This document shows, one piece after another, positions 1-12,657 of a stretch of DNA of 64,000 bases. The notes beneath the pieces are model-generated. The model ran no database searches, had not been told where the DNA came from, and saw only the letters and a program-made list of their open reading frames with translations. The translations under genes were made by a program, and so were the position numbers. Location: assembly GCA_025093555.1 (NCBI GenBank), contig JAIWNF010000068.1, positions 62,001-126,000 on the forward strand, read 5' to 3'. Numbering within the stretch: the first letter of the stretch is position 1; each line of letters begins with the position of its first letter. This stretch comes from Circinella umbellata (lineage: Eukaryota > Mucoromycota > Mucoromycetes > Mucorales > Lichtheimiaceae).

Positions 1-1962
1 GTCAGCAGAATTATGAGTTATAATATTAGTCTTGGACAAAAATGGTTCTTTCTTATTGAGAAAAAGGATAAATAGGGGCTTTGCTGACACAACCATTTCT
101 ATAATAATAATGCTGCTCCCCTTTACACCCTTCTTGCACCTACTCATTATGTCAGCAGGTCGTACATTAGCAGATGCGTGTGTGAGTTTGTTGAAATTTT
201 ATTTTAAGAACCATTGAAAGGGTTATTATAGTAATCGGTTCAGTAACAACAACAAAAATATCCCACTTTGGCCTAGTTTACCTAATTGACGATCCACATG
301 GTATATATATGGATAGACAAAAACCAATTATAATAGCTTTTGATGTATAACAAAAAAAATGATAAGCAGTATTTATTAGGTATATTTTATATTAATAAAT
401 CGGACTTGTATTATTATCAAACAATCCATTCAATGATTCAGTAGATTCTTTTTAAGTTTATGAAATAATGGTCATAAATATAGTTCTATGCTAGATGCCA
501 TTATTACTGATTCAACAAAGTGAGATGTACAGGTTATTAAATGTCTCCACTAAAGAAATCTGACTATTTTAGATAAAATAGTTTATTAGGAGAACGACAT
601 ATAGCTTTAAGAAAATTAGACTGCAAAAAATATAAGTTATAAAGATAAATTGAACAGACTACAAACAAATAAATCAAATGAAATTGCTGCATCTATAGTT
701 ATTAAGGGTACTTTAGAGACTCTATAGCTATACATGAAAGTATTTTAATAATAGAACTCAAACATATAAAAATATGTTCAAATTTTATTCTGTCATATAT
801 ATTTTGTCAATGAAGTTTATCCACTTTCTGCTTCATATTCAAACAATAGTCTCAAAGAATAAAAAGAAACTATCGTTACAGTAGTAGCTGTTGAGCAATT
901 TACTATATTTGTATATTTATATTGAGGCGTATTACAATGTACGTATTATTAAAATACTTTGTAATAAAAAATAACACAAAGAAACAATATATTATGTGCT
1001 TTATTTGGACAAATTTATATTATGTAAAAAAAAGAGAAAATTATACTGTAGGAGTTGTTATATATATATTCAGAAGTATTACTGAGGTGTACAATAGAAT
1101 AATAGTTTAGTTCAACAATAAAATATAATAAAACGATGAGTCCTTTGAAACAGTGTTTATTCTTGAAAAATAAGATAAAGATCATTATTCTATGTACGAG
1201 TTGGTCTATTTATATGAGTTGTTTATTATGATGGGCTATCTCTGGTATGTCATCTGAAGAATGTATCTTAAAGAATGTATCTTAAAGAATGCTATCTTAA
1301 GGTATGATAACCTTATTCTTAGGAAGATCCTTTTTAGCTTTATCAGGGGTAGACCCTTAGAATCTCCGGTATTTTACACTCTTAATTCTAGGACACTACA
1401 ATTACGTCTGAATCCATAAAATAGAGTTATTTTGATAAGTAAAAACTTTTGATCAGGTAAATTATTTAGTTTCAAAAACACTAAAAGAAAAATGATAGAA
1501 TCACTGTTACTAGAGGCAAATGCGGAAAAGTGTATTTGCTTGGAAGCAAATACTGTCATATCACCAAACCAATCAAACTTCTCGAATAGATATTTAATAA
1601 GCATAGGCCTAGAAATAATACCTAGTTCACCCTTTCCACGTTCCATCTCTTCTGTGAAGGTACACAAATGAAAAAGTAGTAGAAAAAAATAGACATGTGA
1701 TGGAAAACAGTTGTTGTATGTCTATATATATATATATATATATAATAATAGCACTTTTTTACCCTGATTCTTATTTTGCACAACGTATTCTCTAAAATAT
1801 ATTCTTATATTATACATAAAAAGATGTGGTTAGTTATCTGTTGTATTGAAGCGTTACTTGTCGTAATAAAGAGCTTCGTTATGTGAAATTGATATGATTT
1901 ATGTTAAGAAAATATAGTAAAGGTTATAATTAACTTAATAATTATAGATAAATGGTACGTGG
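1..1962. other. AT-rich intergenic DNA, no gene supported
   Basis: No frame here has splice-consistent coding structure. It holds short AT microsatellites (TA run near 1722-1744) and a small tandem repeat at 1258-1300. A 97-codon minus-strand frame at 1374-1667 was considered and not accepted. Confidence 0.6.
1258..1300. repeat. short tandem repeat, about 14-bp unit
   Basis: The unit AGAATGTATCTTAA is repeated about three times, the last copy with an inserted C. No function is suggested. Confidence 0.6.
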
Positions 1963-2643
1963 CACCACGGCTAAAATGAGTAGTAGAAATGAATGGATTT
2001 CCGTGAATCTGCATGATCACTATTGACATGAAATTCTATGAAATGTGTCAGTTCATGGAGATCCATAGATCTATGCAAAGTCACAGATATTCAGTCATAT
2101 CTATTACCTAATTATAAGCAGATTCATGCCTAGTTTCTAAATGATATATATTTTACTTTATGAGCATATACATTATACTGCAGATATAACATGGTTGAGA
2201 CCACTTCTACTATATTATGATAGGCACTTTGAATAATAAAATTTTCTTTTTGTGGGTTATTAACTATGTGAGATAATGAGAAAAGTAGTAAAAGAAGCGC
2301 GTGGGAATACTACTTCTCGTCAAACGGTCATGGGTTCACGAAGTATAAGTATGCAATTTCATAGATTATTACTCATATTTACAAAGCATGCATTTTCATT
2401 CATATTCATAGATATTTTTTCATAGATATTTGTTCAGTTTTATGCAGATTCATATATCATACAGAGCCATACATTGTCACTCAGATTTCTTAATTTTTGT
2501 AATACAGATTCATGGATTTATTTTTATGAAGATGCATAATTGTCTTTTTTCATGCATATTCATAGAGAAGCATGGCATTTCATAACCTATAAATTCATAT
2601 TCATAGAGAATTAGGTAATTGCATGCAATCTTTAGCCGTGGTG
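1963..2643. mobile_element. non-autonomous TIR element (681 bp), CMC/CACTA-like ends
   Basis: The element begins CACCACGGCTAAA and ends with the exact reverse complement TTTAGCCGTGGTG, a perfect 13-bp terminal inverted repeat. It is flanked on both sides by TGG (1960-1962 and 2644-2646), read as a 3-bp target-site duplication. The interior has no open frame. It is full of degenerate subterminal motifs of the type ATTCATAGATA and its complement, oriented mostly oppositely in the two halves. CAC-beginning ends, 3-bp duplications and subterminal repeats are known traits of the CMC (CACTA/EnSpm) superfamily; assignment to it is inference. The right end abuts a dispersed repeat that also occurs at 25341. 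Confidence 0.65.
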
Positions 2644-2816
2644 TGGGAGTTCTAATATTCAGGAATGTTACGTCTGAAACCACAAAAAGAGAAGTCTTAA
2701 TAAAATTACTAAATGAAAATCAAACGAAAGGATTTATTTATAAAAGATAATTTATTTAATAGACAAGATAAAGTTAAAGATAAAACTTAAGGAAAAATAG
2801 AACTGAAGAAAAAAAT
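2644..2816. repeat. dispersed repeat, copy 1 (partner at 25341)
   Basis: It starts TGGGAGTTCT, continues ATATTCAGG then TTACGTCT, and ends near AAAAATAGAACTGAA. The same order of blocks is present at 25341-25500, with substitutions and small indels between. It may be an old LTR or MITE fragment; no coding sequence is seen. Confidence 0.6.
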
Positions 2817-2850
2817 CGAAGGTGGAAAAAGGGTAGGTATTTATACTATT

Positions 2851-2990
2851 CGCTTTTGTAGAAATTCTCAATAGCTTTTGTAAAAGTAATCAACAGCTTT
2901 TGTAAAAGTAGTCAATAGCTTTTGTAAAACTAATCAATAGCTTTTGTAAAAATATCCATTAGCTTTTGTAAAAGATTGCAATTGCTCTTG
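2851..2990. repeat. 22-bp tandem repeat
   Basis: About six copies of AGCTTTTGTAAAAGTAATCAAT, with increasing divergence toward the right end. It lies directly downstream of dispersed repeat copy 1 and is not visible next to copy 2. Confidence 0.75.
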
Positions 2991-3213
2991 TAAGAAGCAG
3001 CAATTGCGAAAAGAATCAAAAGTGAGATCCAATAAAATGGCACAATGGGGTTTTTATACTATAATAAGAATCTTTGATGATAACATGTGACTATAATCAA
3101 TAATAATAATGATAATGAAAGAGATAAAAATAATTTATAATGAGGATTATACTAATATTGGAGATAATATATATGAGAAAAGAGAAAACAATTGGGTAAC
3201 GGTATGCACGTTA

Positions 3214-3341
3214 CAGTATAGCGCTGGATATATGCGATTTCTTTCTTGTCACTGCGAATTTTTGTTTTACACTGTTATTTCAGTACACTAAAATCACTGC
3301 GTTTTTTACACTGTTTTATTTTTGTACACTGTACTATACTG
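3214..3341. repeat. small palindromic element, possible 128-bp MITE
   Basis: It begins CAGTATAG and ends CTATACTG, an 8-bp inverted terminus, with repeated CACTGCG and TACACTGT motifs inside. The left flank is TA but the right flank is AA, so a TA duplication (Tc1/pogo style) is not intact. Weak call. Confidence 0.3.
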
Positions 3342-6300
3342 AAATGTTATAACATACCTCTAATTTCCAGAGCATAACTATTTAATCAGTGTCTAAATAT
3401 ATACTTTCAGTTCTAATCATTACTACGGTTATAATAAGCGCAGATGTTATTTTTATCTCAGTAGTTTGGTTTATGTTAAAAGGAAGTATTGTTGACGTAA
3501 CAAAGTTGAAATAACTAGTCGAAAATAGGATGCTTAAAACGATATTGGCTTGTTTGAGGTCATCATTCAAAGCATTGCTTCTAATTTTTTTACAACTCTC
3601 AACATGTACTCAATCATATAATTTGGTTGTCTACTTTATCAATACTTAGACTGCTCTTTTCGCAGCTGATAGAGTGTGTGTGGTATAAGAAAATAAAAAA
3701 GTTATTTATTCATGTCCCCGAACAATTTAAATAAGAATCCCTTTCTTTTATATGATCTAAACTATTATTCCATATACACATATGAGATAAATAGAAAGAT
3801 ACCAAAATACCAAAATAAGACCAGCCCTTCTTCTTTTCCATCTCTCAAAACAACTTTGTTGTATTTATTTGGCTCCTGAGTACACACTCGCACTAGGAGA
3901 AGTTGTTATGCTAACGTCAAATACGTACCAGCTCAGCTAATAAGTCGTGTAAAGTTATCAACAACGTTGCAGCTAATAATCGACGATCTTATTTGGTATC
4001 GCATCAAAATACTCATAAAGAAACTGTGGGCCAAAAGAAAAAGCAGTTACACACATATATTACAAAATTGGAACGTTTTCCAACTTATGTATTTCCTGAA
4101 TTCTCCCGTCTTCAATTGTTTTGTAAGAATCTTTGAATTGCTATTATTTTAATGTTTATAGTCCAAGATCTGATATATTTGCAAGTAATTGATGACGTGT
4201 ATATTCTATTATGAGTAGCTGTTAGAAGTAGTGGAATAGAAGTACAAGTTTCGGATTCACTCTGAAGTTGATCATAGCATGAAGATATGTATGATCAATA
4301 TACAGCATAGTATATATTAAATTCAATGGAAATAAATATCATCTGTGGAGATAAGCACAGCAAAAACGTCTGTTGAGTCATTCCCTTCAATATTATATTA
4401 TTAATAATAATTGTGCTTTGCTTCGACAAAGAAAAGAGAATATACAACACAGCAACAACAATGGTTATATAATTTATCGCAACAGTGTACATAACTTTAG
4501 TCCAGTTTAAATAATACTACATATGAAACTTTTCTTTGTTATTTATATCACCTTTACATAGCAACATGTACATAATTACATATTCATTCTACTCTATTAT
4601 TAAATAAATCATATCGCGTTGTTACTGTATACAGCAGGTCCGCGTTAATTTCATGTACTTCATTCCTGGCTATTTTGTGGAATTAGCGATGGAATGAAAT
4701 TATCGGTGGACTATGTTGGAGGCAAAAACTGGTAAAATGTTTAACAGAAAATAATAATAAATAGACCAATATATATATATATATATATATTGGTTGGTCT
4801 CTTATATGCTTTATATCAAATAGTTAATTTTTTTAGCGCTTTTGTGATAAGACCAACTAATGAAGAAAAAGTATGTGAGTATTATAGATACACTCAATGT
4901 TGGTACTATAGCAGAACTGTCATAATTTCCTTGATTATCAACTAGATTAGACAGTTGCCGTCTTCTAAACAAACTACTTTGTTTAACTTCTTTATTACAG
5001 AAAACCAATAAAAGCCTTTCTCAAGTAATGTTTTGTAAGGTCGCTTAATTTCAAGTCTTCAGAATTACTGTGAAAGTGAAAATAAAGAGGATGTGAAAAT
5101 TGACACTATGTTTTGTAAACACGTAAATTATTAACGAGGCCCTACTGTTCAATGTACACGCCATCCAAAAGTACTATCATGATAAATCAGGCACTAGTTA
5201 TTTTTCTTTTACTCTCGCGCCTCTACTACAATATAATTATTTTCATGTTGTTCCAACAGCTACGAAGTGGAATTTCAAATGCTTTATGTTACGTATAAAT
5301 GTTATGTAGTACGTAAAAAAACCTCTAAAACAACAAACCCTTATCTTCTTCTACTTACTCTTTGAAGCAAATTCCAATTAATCTAAAATAAAATTAGACT
5401 TGATGTTAAACTTGATCAATAAATCAGTTTTATTTACTTGCACTTTCCATCAAACCAATCGAATTGTTCACAGATGAACGTCAAATCGTGATCAACCAAA
5501 AATATGATTTTAGCTTGTAGTAGTGGAGAAAAAAAATCAAAAAAGGGCTAGTTGGAATAGCCCTTAAGTGTGTGTCTCATCCACGCCAATATTCTATATA
5601 ATTATTGCTACCTCACCATATAATAGACATTAACAAAACATACCACCAAAGCACTCAGAACGGATAACATTAGTTCATTATCGTCTTTTACAGACATTAA
5701 TAGTGGTACACGACACTTTCATGAAAAAAAGTGAAATTAATACAAGATGCTAATATTATTGTAAGGCATCGAACATTGACTAATCTCCAAGCTATTTGGT
5801 TTGACATGTCAATATCATGACACAGTAATTGCTATTATCATTGTATTGTCACCCAGGACTGTCACCGCGCTTTCGTATTATTAATTACAGTACCGAGTAT
5901 ATTACCTTTTTTGACATCTTTTTCTCTTTTTTTTTTTTCATTCTTCAAGGATCTTTTCATTAACGAGTTTATCCCATATGTTAATTTTGGGTTTTATCAC
6001 ACATCAGATTTTCATTATTTTTATTAATTGTTGCTTTCGATATCCAACAAAGTAAAATTTTCCTCTTTCGTTTACTAGACTTTTGGGTGTTGCTGAGCTA
6101 CAAATTAACAGTAGCAAACAAGCAATAATCCCGATATGCACGCATATATTTGAAAGTAGTTTAGGAGTCTAAATATATTTTTATTTGTTGTTTGTTATAT
6201 TAAAGTGCACATGCAAATATGTAGATGATGGACAAGAAAAAAATATTTCAAAAACGATATTGATTACCGAGATTTTATGATTGCGCATTCAAATTGATAT

Positions 6301-7063
6301 ATACGCATGCATAATGTTTTTTTTTTGGGCTTAAACAAATTAATAGAGCCTGGTGATATGATGCATATAATACATAATATTTAATAGATGACTTTTCACA
6401 GAGAGTTCTCAGAGGACAGTTTGTTTTAGCCAACACGACTACCTTATATTTTTTCTCATATGTATCTACTACGCATTTCAAGGGGATATAAGATTTTGAA
6501 ATTCAATTTATAGACATGCATTGAATGTAACAACAGCAATAAATTAATTAAAAAGTGTAGAAATAATTTTGTTAAGTAAAAACAAAATATCATATACTTT
6601 ATGTTCGTAACTCTATTTTTTTTGTCAATTACGTAGTATAGATTTATGTTAATAATCATAAGACCTGAATATAAATATCACCTACTTGGTTACCATTTAC
6701 TTGGCATATGCAAATTAACCATGTAAAGTAGTCATCATACGAAATATTTATCATTAAAAAGAACTAAAAAGTGGTCGTGTAACTTGATCGCTGTTTCTTT
6801 TTTTGACATGGTACACTTTTTTTTCAATCATCCTCAAACACAACCCTAAATATGCGCACGAACACACACACACACACACACACATACGCACTTTCTTTTC
6901 TATTTAGTTTGGTCCGTAATTTTTTTTTCTCTTTTTCCTTTCTTCTCTTTTTTTTTTTTTTTTGCTTCATTTATATATACCTCTCTCTACTCAAACTTTT
7001 TTTGTACCCCAAATATATCTCTTCACTTGTAAATCGATAGCAAATAAAAATAAGAAAAGGATC
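3342..7063. other. AT-rich intergenic DNA and promoter of the RhoGAP gene
   Basis: No coding frame is supported. A perfect AT palindrome, GACCAATAT plus (AT)n plus ATATTGG then TTGGTC, sits near 4764-4800. The last 300 bases are strongly pyrimidine-rich on the + strand, with a (CA)n run at 6864-6884 and long T tracts, which is typical for leaders in this window and fits the RhoGAP start at 7064. Confidence 0.5.
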
Positions 7064-9723
7064 ATGACACAAACTCAAACAGAACAACATAAAACAATTG
7101 GTAAACGAAGGTCTTTTAGTGCTTGGTTACGTCGTAAAGTTACCCCAAAAGGGTCTGTTAGAAAGGTATCACCTCGTTCAGAAACAACTTTTACAGAACC
7201 TCGAGGTAAAGACATATAGTTTATAGTTTACCGTATTCTTTTGTTAAAAAATTAACGCCATTTTTATTATTTATATTATTATTTAAAAGCTGTTTTTGGG
7301 GTACCATTAATTGAATCGGTTCAATACGCGCGTCAGACAATAAGTTATCAAGATGAAGATGGCGCTGTTTATCGACAAGCTGGCGCGATTCCTACTTTAG
7401 TGGCGAAAACTGGCTTATATCTTAAACAAAACGGTAAAAAAAAAGAAATAAACAACAAACTATGTCGACAAATAAGCGAAAAAAAAAGAAACTGTTTCAA
7501 GTACATAATAATTATGAACACGAATAAATATGTTTTATTAAACGGATTTGAATGTTTATATATATTCTAGCATTGCAATCTGAAGGTATTTTCCGATTAT
7601 CGGGTAGTTTAAAACGCGTTGCAACACTTCAAGAAGCATTCAACAAACCATCCTATGGAGCCAATGTAGAGTGGGAAGGTAACACTGTGCATGATGTAGC
7701 TACTCTGCTCAGAAGATTTTTGAACCAATTACCAGATCCAGTGATTACTCACGAATACTATCAATCTTTTCGTGATGTGATGAGTAAGTATCCAATTTTT
7801 TTTTAATTTATTTGTTATGTGGCTGACTTTTTATTTATGGGAACACAAAAAAAAGAAAAATCTTCTTTTTAAAATAACAATAATAATAATAGATGATAAT
7901 GCATATGATTCGATCGAAGAACGAATTGATGCATTTCAAGTTTTAATTGAAAAATTACCATTACCACATCAACAATTATTATTATATATATTGGATATGC
8001 TCAATTTATTTTCAAGACATTCAGCTGAAAATCGAATGGATGCATGTAACTTAGCAGCAGTATTTTGTCCCGCTATTTTAAGTCACCCATCTCATAATAC
8101 ACCTGTACAATATAAAATTTCTCAACGTGTGATTGAATTCTTGATCGAGTTTCAAGCCTTATTTACAATGCAAATGGTCAATAAAAATAATAAGGTGGAT
8201 GTATTCGATAGTAATGATGACGATGTGCCGCCCGTGCCCGTGTTACCTGATTGGGTTGGTGCTACTTTCATATCACAAAAGACGGTTCCGCCACTCGATA
8301 TGGAAACTGTCCATCACCATACTAATAGTGGCGGTGTTCATGGACAAAAAGATCATACCCCACCTCTGGATTCTGGCACTGACGTCAAGACACCCGCTCC
8401 ATTTCATCTCAAGGATAATAATGATGACAATGATTATGATGATAATGCATCTACTCCAAGACAAGTTCCTTCACCACCACCAGGTGTTAATGTTACACCT
8501 GCTTCTCCTATCGTTGTTTCTCCCCGATCTATTCATGCAAGTGCGGATAATAATAATACAAACAAAAACACCGATAGTCCTATTGGAGTTTTAATGCAGC
8601 AATGGTATAAGGAATATTGTAAAGGTAAAAAAAGTAATCACTTTTATACTATTATATGGGGAAAAAAAAGAACGCCACGGATAACTGAGTTTTAAGGAGA
8701 GGAAAAAGAAAGAAAAGAAAGGAGGAGATTATGTGTGTATTATGTTATGAGAAAAAAAAATGGAATTTGCTTATGATATAAATAGTAAAAAAAAGGGGAG
8801 GAGAAAGAGATGGAAAAACCGAGAAAAAAAGCATGTGGTATAGTTGTTGGCTATAGATGATCGCCCATGAAGTTGGATGATCTAGAAAATGCAAACCTAA
8901 ATTTTTTGTATTTTTTTTTCTTTTTTATGCTTATCATATATTTTATATGTTTATTATTATAGATAATACAATAGTACTTGGAATAATGGCAAGTGTAGGA
9001 TTACTTTTTATATTGGCAGCCGGATATGGAGGTTATCACGCACTCACGTTCCGTAACTTGATAAATGGAGCTGTATTCTTTGGCGGGTTGAGTTTATACG
9101 GAATAATGATTATGCAAGGGGTTAACAAGAAGGCAGAAAAAAAGCCATCTGCTGCAGTAACAATGGATAGTGATGATGATGGCGGTGAAGAGCATATTGA
9201 AGAACTTACAACGGAAACATTAATAGAACAAGACAGAGCTACGGAAGAAGCCATGTTCAAAGATGAATCACTTATGGCCGTATGGGGCGATCTTATGAAT
9301 CGATCATGGAGAACTGATCCGGCCACACCATCCATCATGCGAAGAAATTCTTCATCCGACTCTTATTTTAATCGTGAACAAGAAACAGATGAAGAAATAG
9401 ATAAAGCATCCATGCTTAGTATATCGAGCAGATTCAATGAAGAGCAAAATAATAATAGTAGTGATGATGATAACTATGATGACGATGATGATGATTGGAC
9501 GCCACCCGATTTAGCGGATGAAGAATTACAAAGATTATGGTATCAATTTCAACAAGTAGAGAAAGACAAAGATTTGGCAGAAAAGTTACAACAAGAAGAA
9601 AATGCAGCGGAACAAAAACGAGATGAAGCCACCAATCCATTTTTAGCAACATCACCACCAATTTCACCTCTCAATACAGAACAAGAATCATGGAAAATTG
9701 CTGCTCGGCCACAAAAACAGTGA
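7064..9723 (+). CDS. Sac7/Bag7-type RhoGAP with C-terminal membrane segments
   Basis: Exons: 7064-7205, 7290-7433, 7571-7783, 7893-8624, 8963-9723 (663 aa). The RhoGAP domain covers about residues 48-250. It opens with GVPLIESV and the Sac7-type motif DEDGAVYRQAGAIPTLVAK. Then come the arginine finger in EGIFRLSGS, the basic helix LLRRFLNQLPDPV, and CNLAAVFCPAIL, which keeps the Asn of the family NLA motif. Sac7-type proteins switch off Rho1 and so restrain wall-integrity signalling and actin; that role is inferred. A Pro/Asp-rich linker follows. The last exon adds two hydrophobic stretches (LGIMASVGLLFILAAGYGG and INGAVFFGGLSLYGIMIM) and an acidic, coiled tail. The last intron is long (338 nt), but its junction keeps frame and ends TTATTATTATAG. 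If that junction is wrong, the last exon would be a separate membrane-protein gene starting at ATG 8986. Confidence 0.8.
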
Positions 9724-10068
9724 TGAAATTTTATATTTTTTGATGATGATACATGTTTTTTAGGGTGTTGTTATTATATTACAAGTCTAGAATGATAACT
9801 TAGCAGTCTCTCTTATCTGTTTATACGTATCTTATTTTAACATCACAAACTTAAGTACATACATACGTACATACATCTACGCTATACCTTTATATACACG
9901 CGCGATACCCCAACCCCCACATATGACTTTCTTGCTTTTCTCCTCTTTGAACCACCCCCAACTACAAACAATTTTTTTTTGTATTTATTTTACTTAGGAG
10001 ATTATATGATACCATCAGAAGAACAAAAAAAAGGGGGGAAGGAAGAGAGAGACGATCAATTTGATGTC

Positions 10069-10120
<52 letters not shown>

Positions 10121-10351
10121 CAATGGTATTTACTCACATCATTTATATTTATATTTTTTCTTTTTATGTGTATAATTTTTTATATATGTTGTCAATGTGT
10201 ACTCTTTTTATTTATACTTTTTAGTTATAAATAGGATACGTAACAGTTTTAAATAAGGAGTGTTTTCTTTTTCTTTTTTGTTTTAATACTTGCCAACCTT
10301 CTTTTTACTGTTTTCTTTTTTATTTTACTTATTACATATCTATAATCCACC
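9724..10351. other. intergenic, includes a (CT)n microsatellite
   Basis: The 3' region of the RhoGAP gene and the promoter of the next gene. A (CT)n tract of about 46 bp lies at 10073-10118. Pyrimidine-rich T tracts precede the start at 10352. Confidence 0.6.
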
Positions 10352-11275
10352 ATGAAAATTCAAACTACACTTTTGATTCTCGGTTTAGCAGCAACTGCAT
10401 ATGCTCAAAGTAAAATCAAAAGGCTCTTATATATATATACTTTTAAGATTGTACTATGAGAGAATAGCAATATTAACAGTTATATTAACTACATAACCCG
10501 TTGAATTTTGAATTGTTTTTATATAGCTGACGGTAATAATACCGGTGATTCCACTGAGCAAGGTGTTGATTCTTCTATTACACAAGATCAACAAGGTGAT
10601 AGTAATGCACAAACAGCTGAAACTGGAACTGAGCTTAACACTGGCGCTGATTCTGAGACAAGTGCTGGTGCTGACACAGGCTCTGGTGCTGACACAGGCT
10701 CTGATGCTGACACAGGCTCTGATGCTGACACAGGCTCTGATGCTGACCCAAGTGCTGGTGCTGACACAGGCTCTGATGTTGACTCAAGTGCTGATGCTGC
10801 TACACCTACTACAGACCCATCGGCAGCTCAAGGTGCTGATACTGCAGCTGTTACTGAACAGCCTGAACTCAACACCTCAATTCCTGATATTAATTGGTGG
10901 TCAACTCTGGCTAGTGATGCATCGGGTATTCCCACTGAAGTTCCCTCACCAAGCGATCTCCCCGAGCAAGCCTCGTCTGTTCTGGGTGATCTTTCATCTG
11001 CAGGTACTTGATAAAATATCAGCCTAATCTCGTATATACATATATAAACTAACAATTTAATCTTTATATCAATGACAGCTGTTCCATCTCCATCCTCTTT
11101 TGCTCCAATCGCTTCTCCATCTGGAAATCCACCAATGGTTTCTTCATTACCTAGCTCTTCTGGAAGCTTACCTCCACCTTCATCTTCACCCGCTTCTGCA
11201 GCTTCCAAGATTCAAGCAGGCGGAGCAGTATCTGCAGCATTAGCCATGGCTTTTACTTGGTTTTACATGTTTTAA
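10352..11275 (+). CDS. secreted mucin-like GPI-anchored wall protein
   Basis: Exons: 10352-10409, 10527-11003, 11079-11275 (243 aa). The first exon encodes a signal peptide (MKIQTTLLILGLAATAYA, likely cut before Q). The mature part is low complexity and rich in Asp, Ser, Thr, Ala and Gly, with a hexapeptide repeat of the type ADTGSD near its centre. A Pro/Ser-rich stretch follows. The C-terminus has small residues (ASKIQAGGA) and then a hydrophobic end (LAMAFTWFYMF), the usual layout of a GPI-attachment signal. No catalytic domain is seen. It probably sits in the plasma membrane or wall. Both introns are phase-consistent. The next gene downstream is another secreted GPI-type protein on the same strand. 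Confidence 0.75.
10665..10797 (+). repeat. 18-bp coding tandem repeat in the GPI protein gene
   Basis: The unit GCTGACACAGGCTCTGAT is repeated about six times with few changes, encoding the Asp-rich hexapeptide array. Near-identical copies suggest recent expansion and likely length variation between strains. Confidence 0.8.
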
Positions 11276-11918
11276 TAATAGTATAAAAATCTTACATTGA
11301 TAATAATCTCCTTTAATCTGCATCCCTTCAACAATCTTTCCCGCCTCCCCACCCCTTTTTTTGAAAAAAAAAAAGATATTATTAGTAAAAGATATTTTTA
11401 CTGTTGTGAACATTACTTTAATTACCGGTGATTGTAATGAAGTTATTTCGTTTTATTATATAACACAATAAAGTTTTATTTTATTCCTTATAAAAAATAT
11501 ATGAGAGAGTTTTGTTACTATTATTTTTTCAGAAGAGTAGATAACAACTGTATAAAAAAAAGAATCCGAATGAAAAAAAAGGAAGGAGTACGTAGTAAAC
11601 GAATGAGTGTAAAAAGAAGGAGGATCTATGTAAAGTGCATACGATGCGTATCTAACTTACTTCTTCACTCTTTTATTACCTCTATTATTATTACAGAGTG
11701 ATACGTACGTAACAATAACATCTTCTCCCTCCTTTCCGTCTTTTTCTTTTCATAGCCCCTCTCTTCGCCCCCTTCTTCTAGTTACTCTTCTTTCCCCCTT
11801 TTCTACCTCTCTCTTTTTTCTTTGATTTCTCTTTTTTTTCTTGTTTTCTTTCTTTTTTTTTTACAAAATAATTTAAGTCAGTTCGATAACCATCCAAAAA
11901 AGAAAAAATTTAAAAAAA
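11276..11918. other. intergenic region and pyrimidine-rich promoter
   Basis: 3' region of the mucin-like gene followed by a long C/T-rich tract (about 11705-11870) immediately ahead of the next start. No other coding frame is supported. Confidence 0.6.
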
Positions 11919-12657
11919 ATGCTTATGATCAAGGTGTTTACGACAATAGCAGTAATAGCTACTACTACTATGGCTCAAATGAGTGCTCCAATGAAAAATT
12001 TTAATGTCACTAGTCCTGTCAGTAATGGTCCATATGTTGCTGGTCAAGTCTTACCTTGTACATACATTCTCTTTTCTGAAGTGGACAGTTCATGTAAATT
12101 ATCGTTATATATATTTATACATAATACAATGCTTGATAAAAAAAACAACAACAACTGATATTTATTTATAAATAATAATAATAATAATAATAATAGCACT
12201 TAAACTCCAAATTACTCTTGAACCTGTCGGTTCTTCTACTTCCGCTGATAGTAGTAGTAGTAGCAAAGCAAGTCCTTCAGGAACAAGTGCAACTAGTTCA
12301 AATAATTCCACAATGGTTATTGCTCAAAATGCAGATGTTTCCAAAACAGATGCTTCAGCTAAACAAAATGGAAATGTAACATATTATGAACATTCCATCA
12401 ACTATAATGTTCCCAAAACTGTGACACCTGGAAGTTATCAAGTAGTATTCAACGATCTGGCGACAAATACCGATTTATCTGTCCCAATTGAAATTCGTCC
12501 AGTTAGTGCAGCTACTGCTAATACTCCTTCGGCTACTGGTAGTAGTGGTGATAGTAAGAATGTTTTTGCAAGTGGAACTTCAATGTACCATCAGCCACTA
12601 ACTATAACAGCATTTTGTGGTTTGGCTATTGTAGCTGGTGTAGCCATTATGTTGTAA
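11919..12657 (+). CDS. Kre9/Knh1-like Ser/Thr-rich GPI-anchored surface protein
   Basis: Exons: 11919-12093 and 12197-12657 (211 aa); the junction restores the frame through an AATAATAG acceptor. It opens with a signal peptide (MLMIKVFTTIAVIATTTMA). The first domain, residues about 20-135, has the opening FNVTSPVSNGPYVAGQVLPC, then LKLQITLEP and the closing PGSYQVVFNDLATNTDLSVPIEI. That pattern matches the Ig-like Kre9/Knh N-terminal domain found in many fungal wall proteins, including beta-1,6-glucan synthesis factors. A Ser/Thr linker and a hydrophobic C-terminus (LTITAFCGLAIVAGVAIML) indicate GPI anchoring. The true Kre9 C-terminal domain is absent, so a structural or adhesive surface role is more likely than glucan synthesis. 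Confidence 0.75.

Noticed and set aside
1374..1667. 97-codon minus-strand frame with a phrase (VFASKQIHFSAFASSNSD) faintly like retroelement RNase H
   Set aside because: The resemblance is too weak, the frame is isolated, and no neighbouring reverse transcriptase or integrase motifs exist.
4764..4800. Long AT palindrome as a regulatory or origin element
   Set aside because: It is mainly an (AT)n microsatellite with short complementary flanks; nothing else supports a function.
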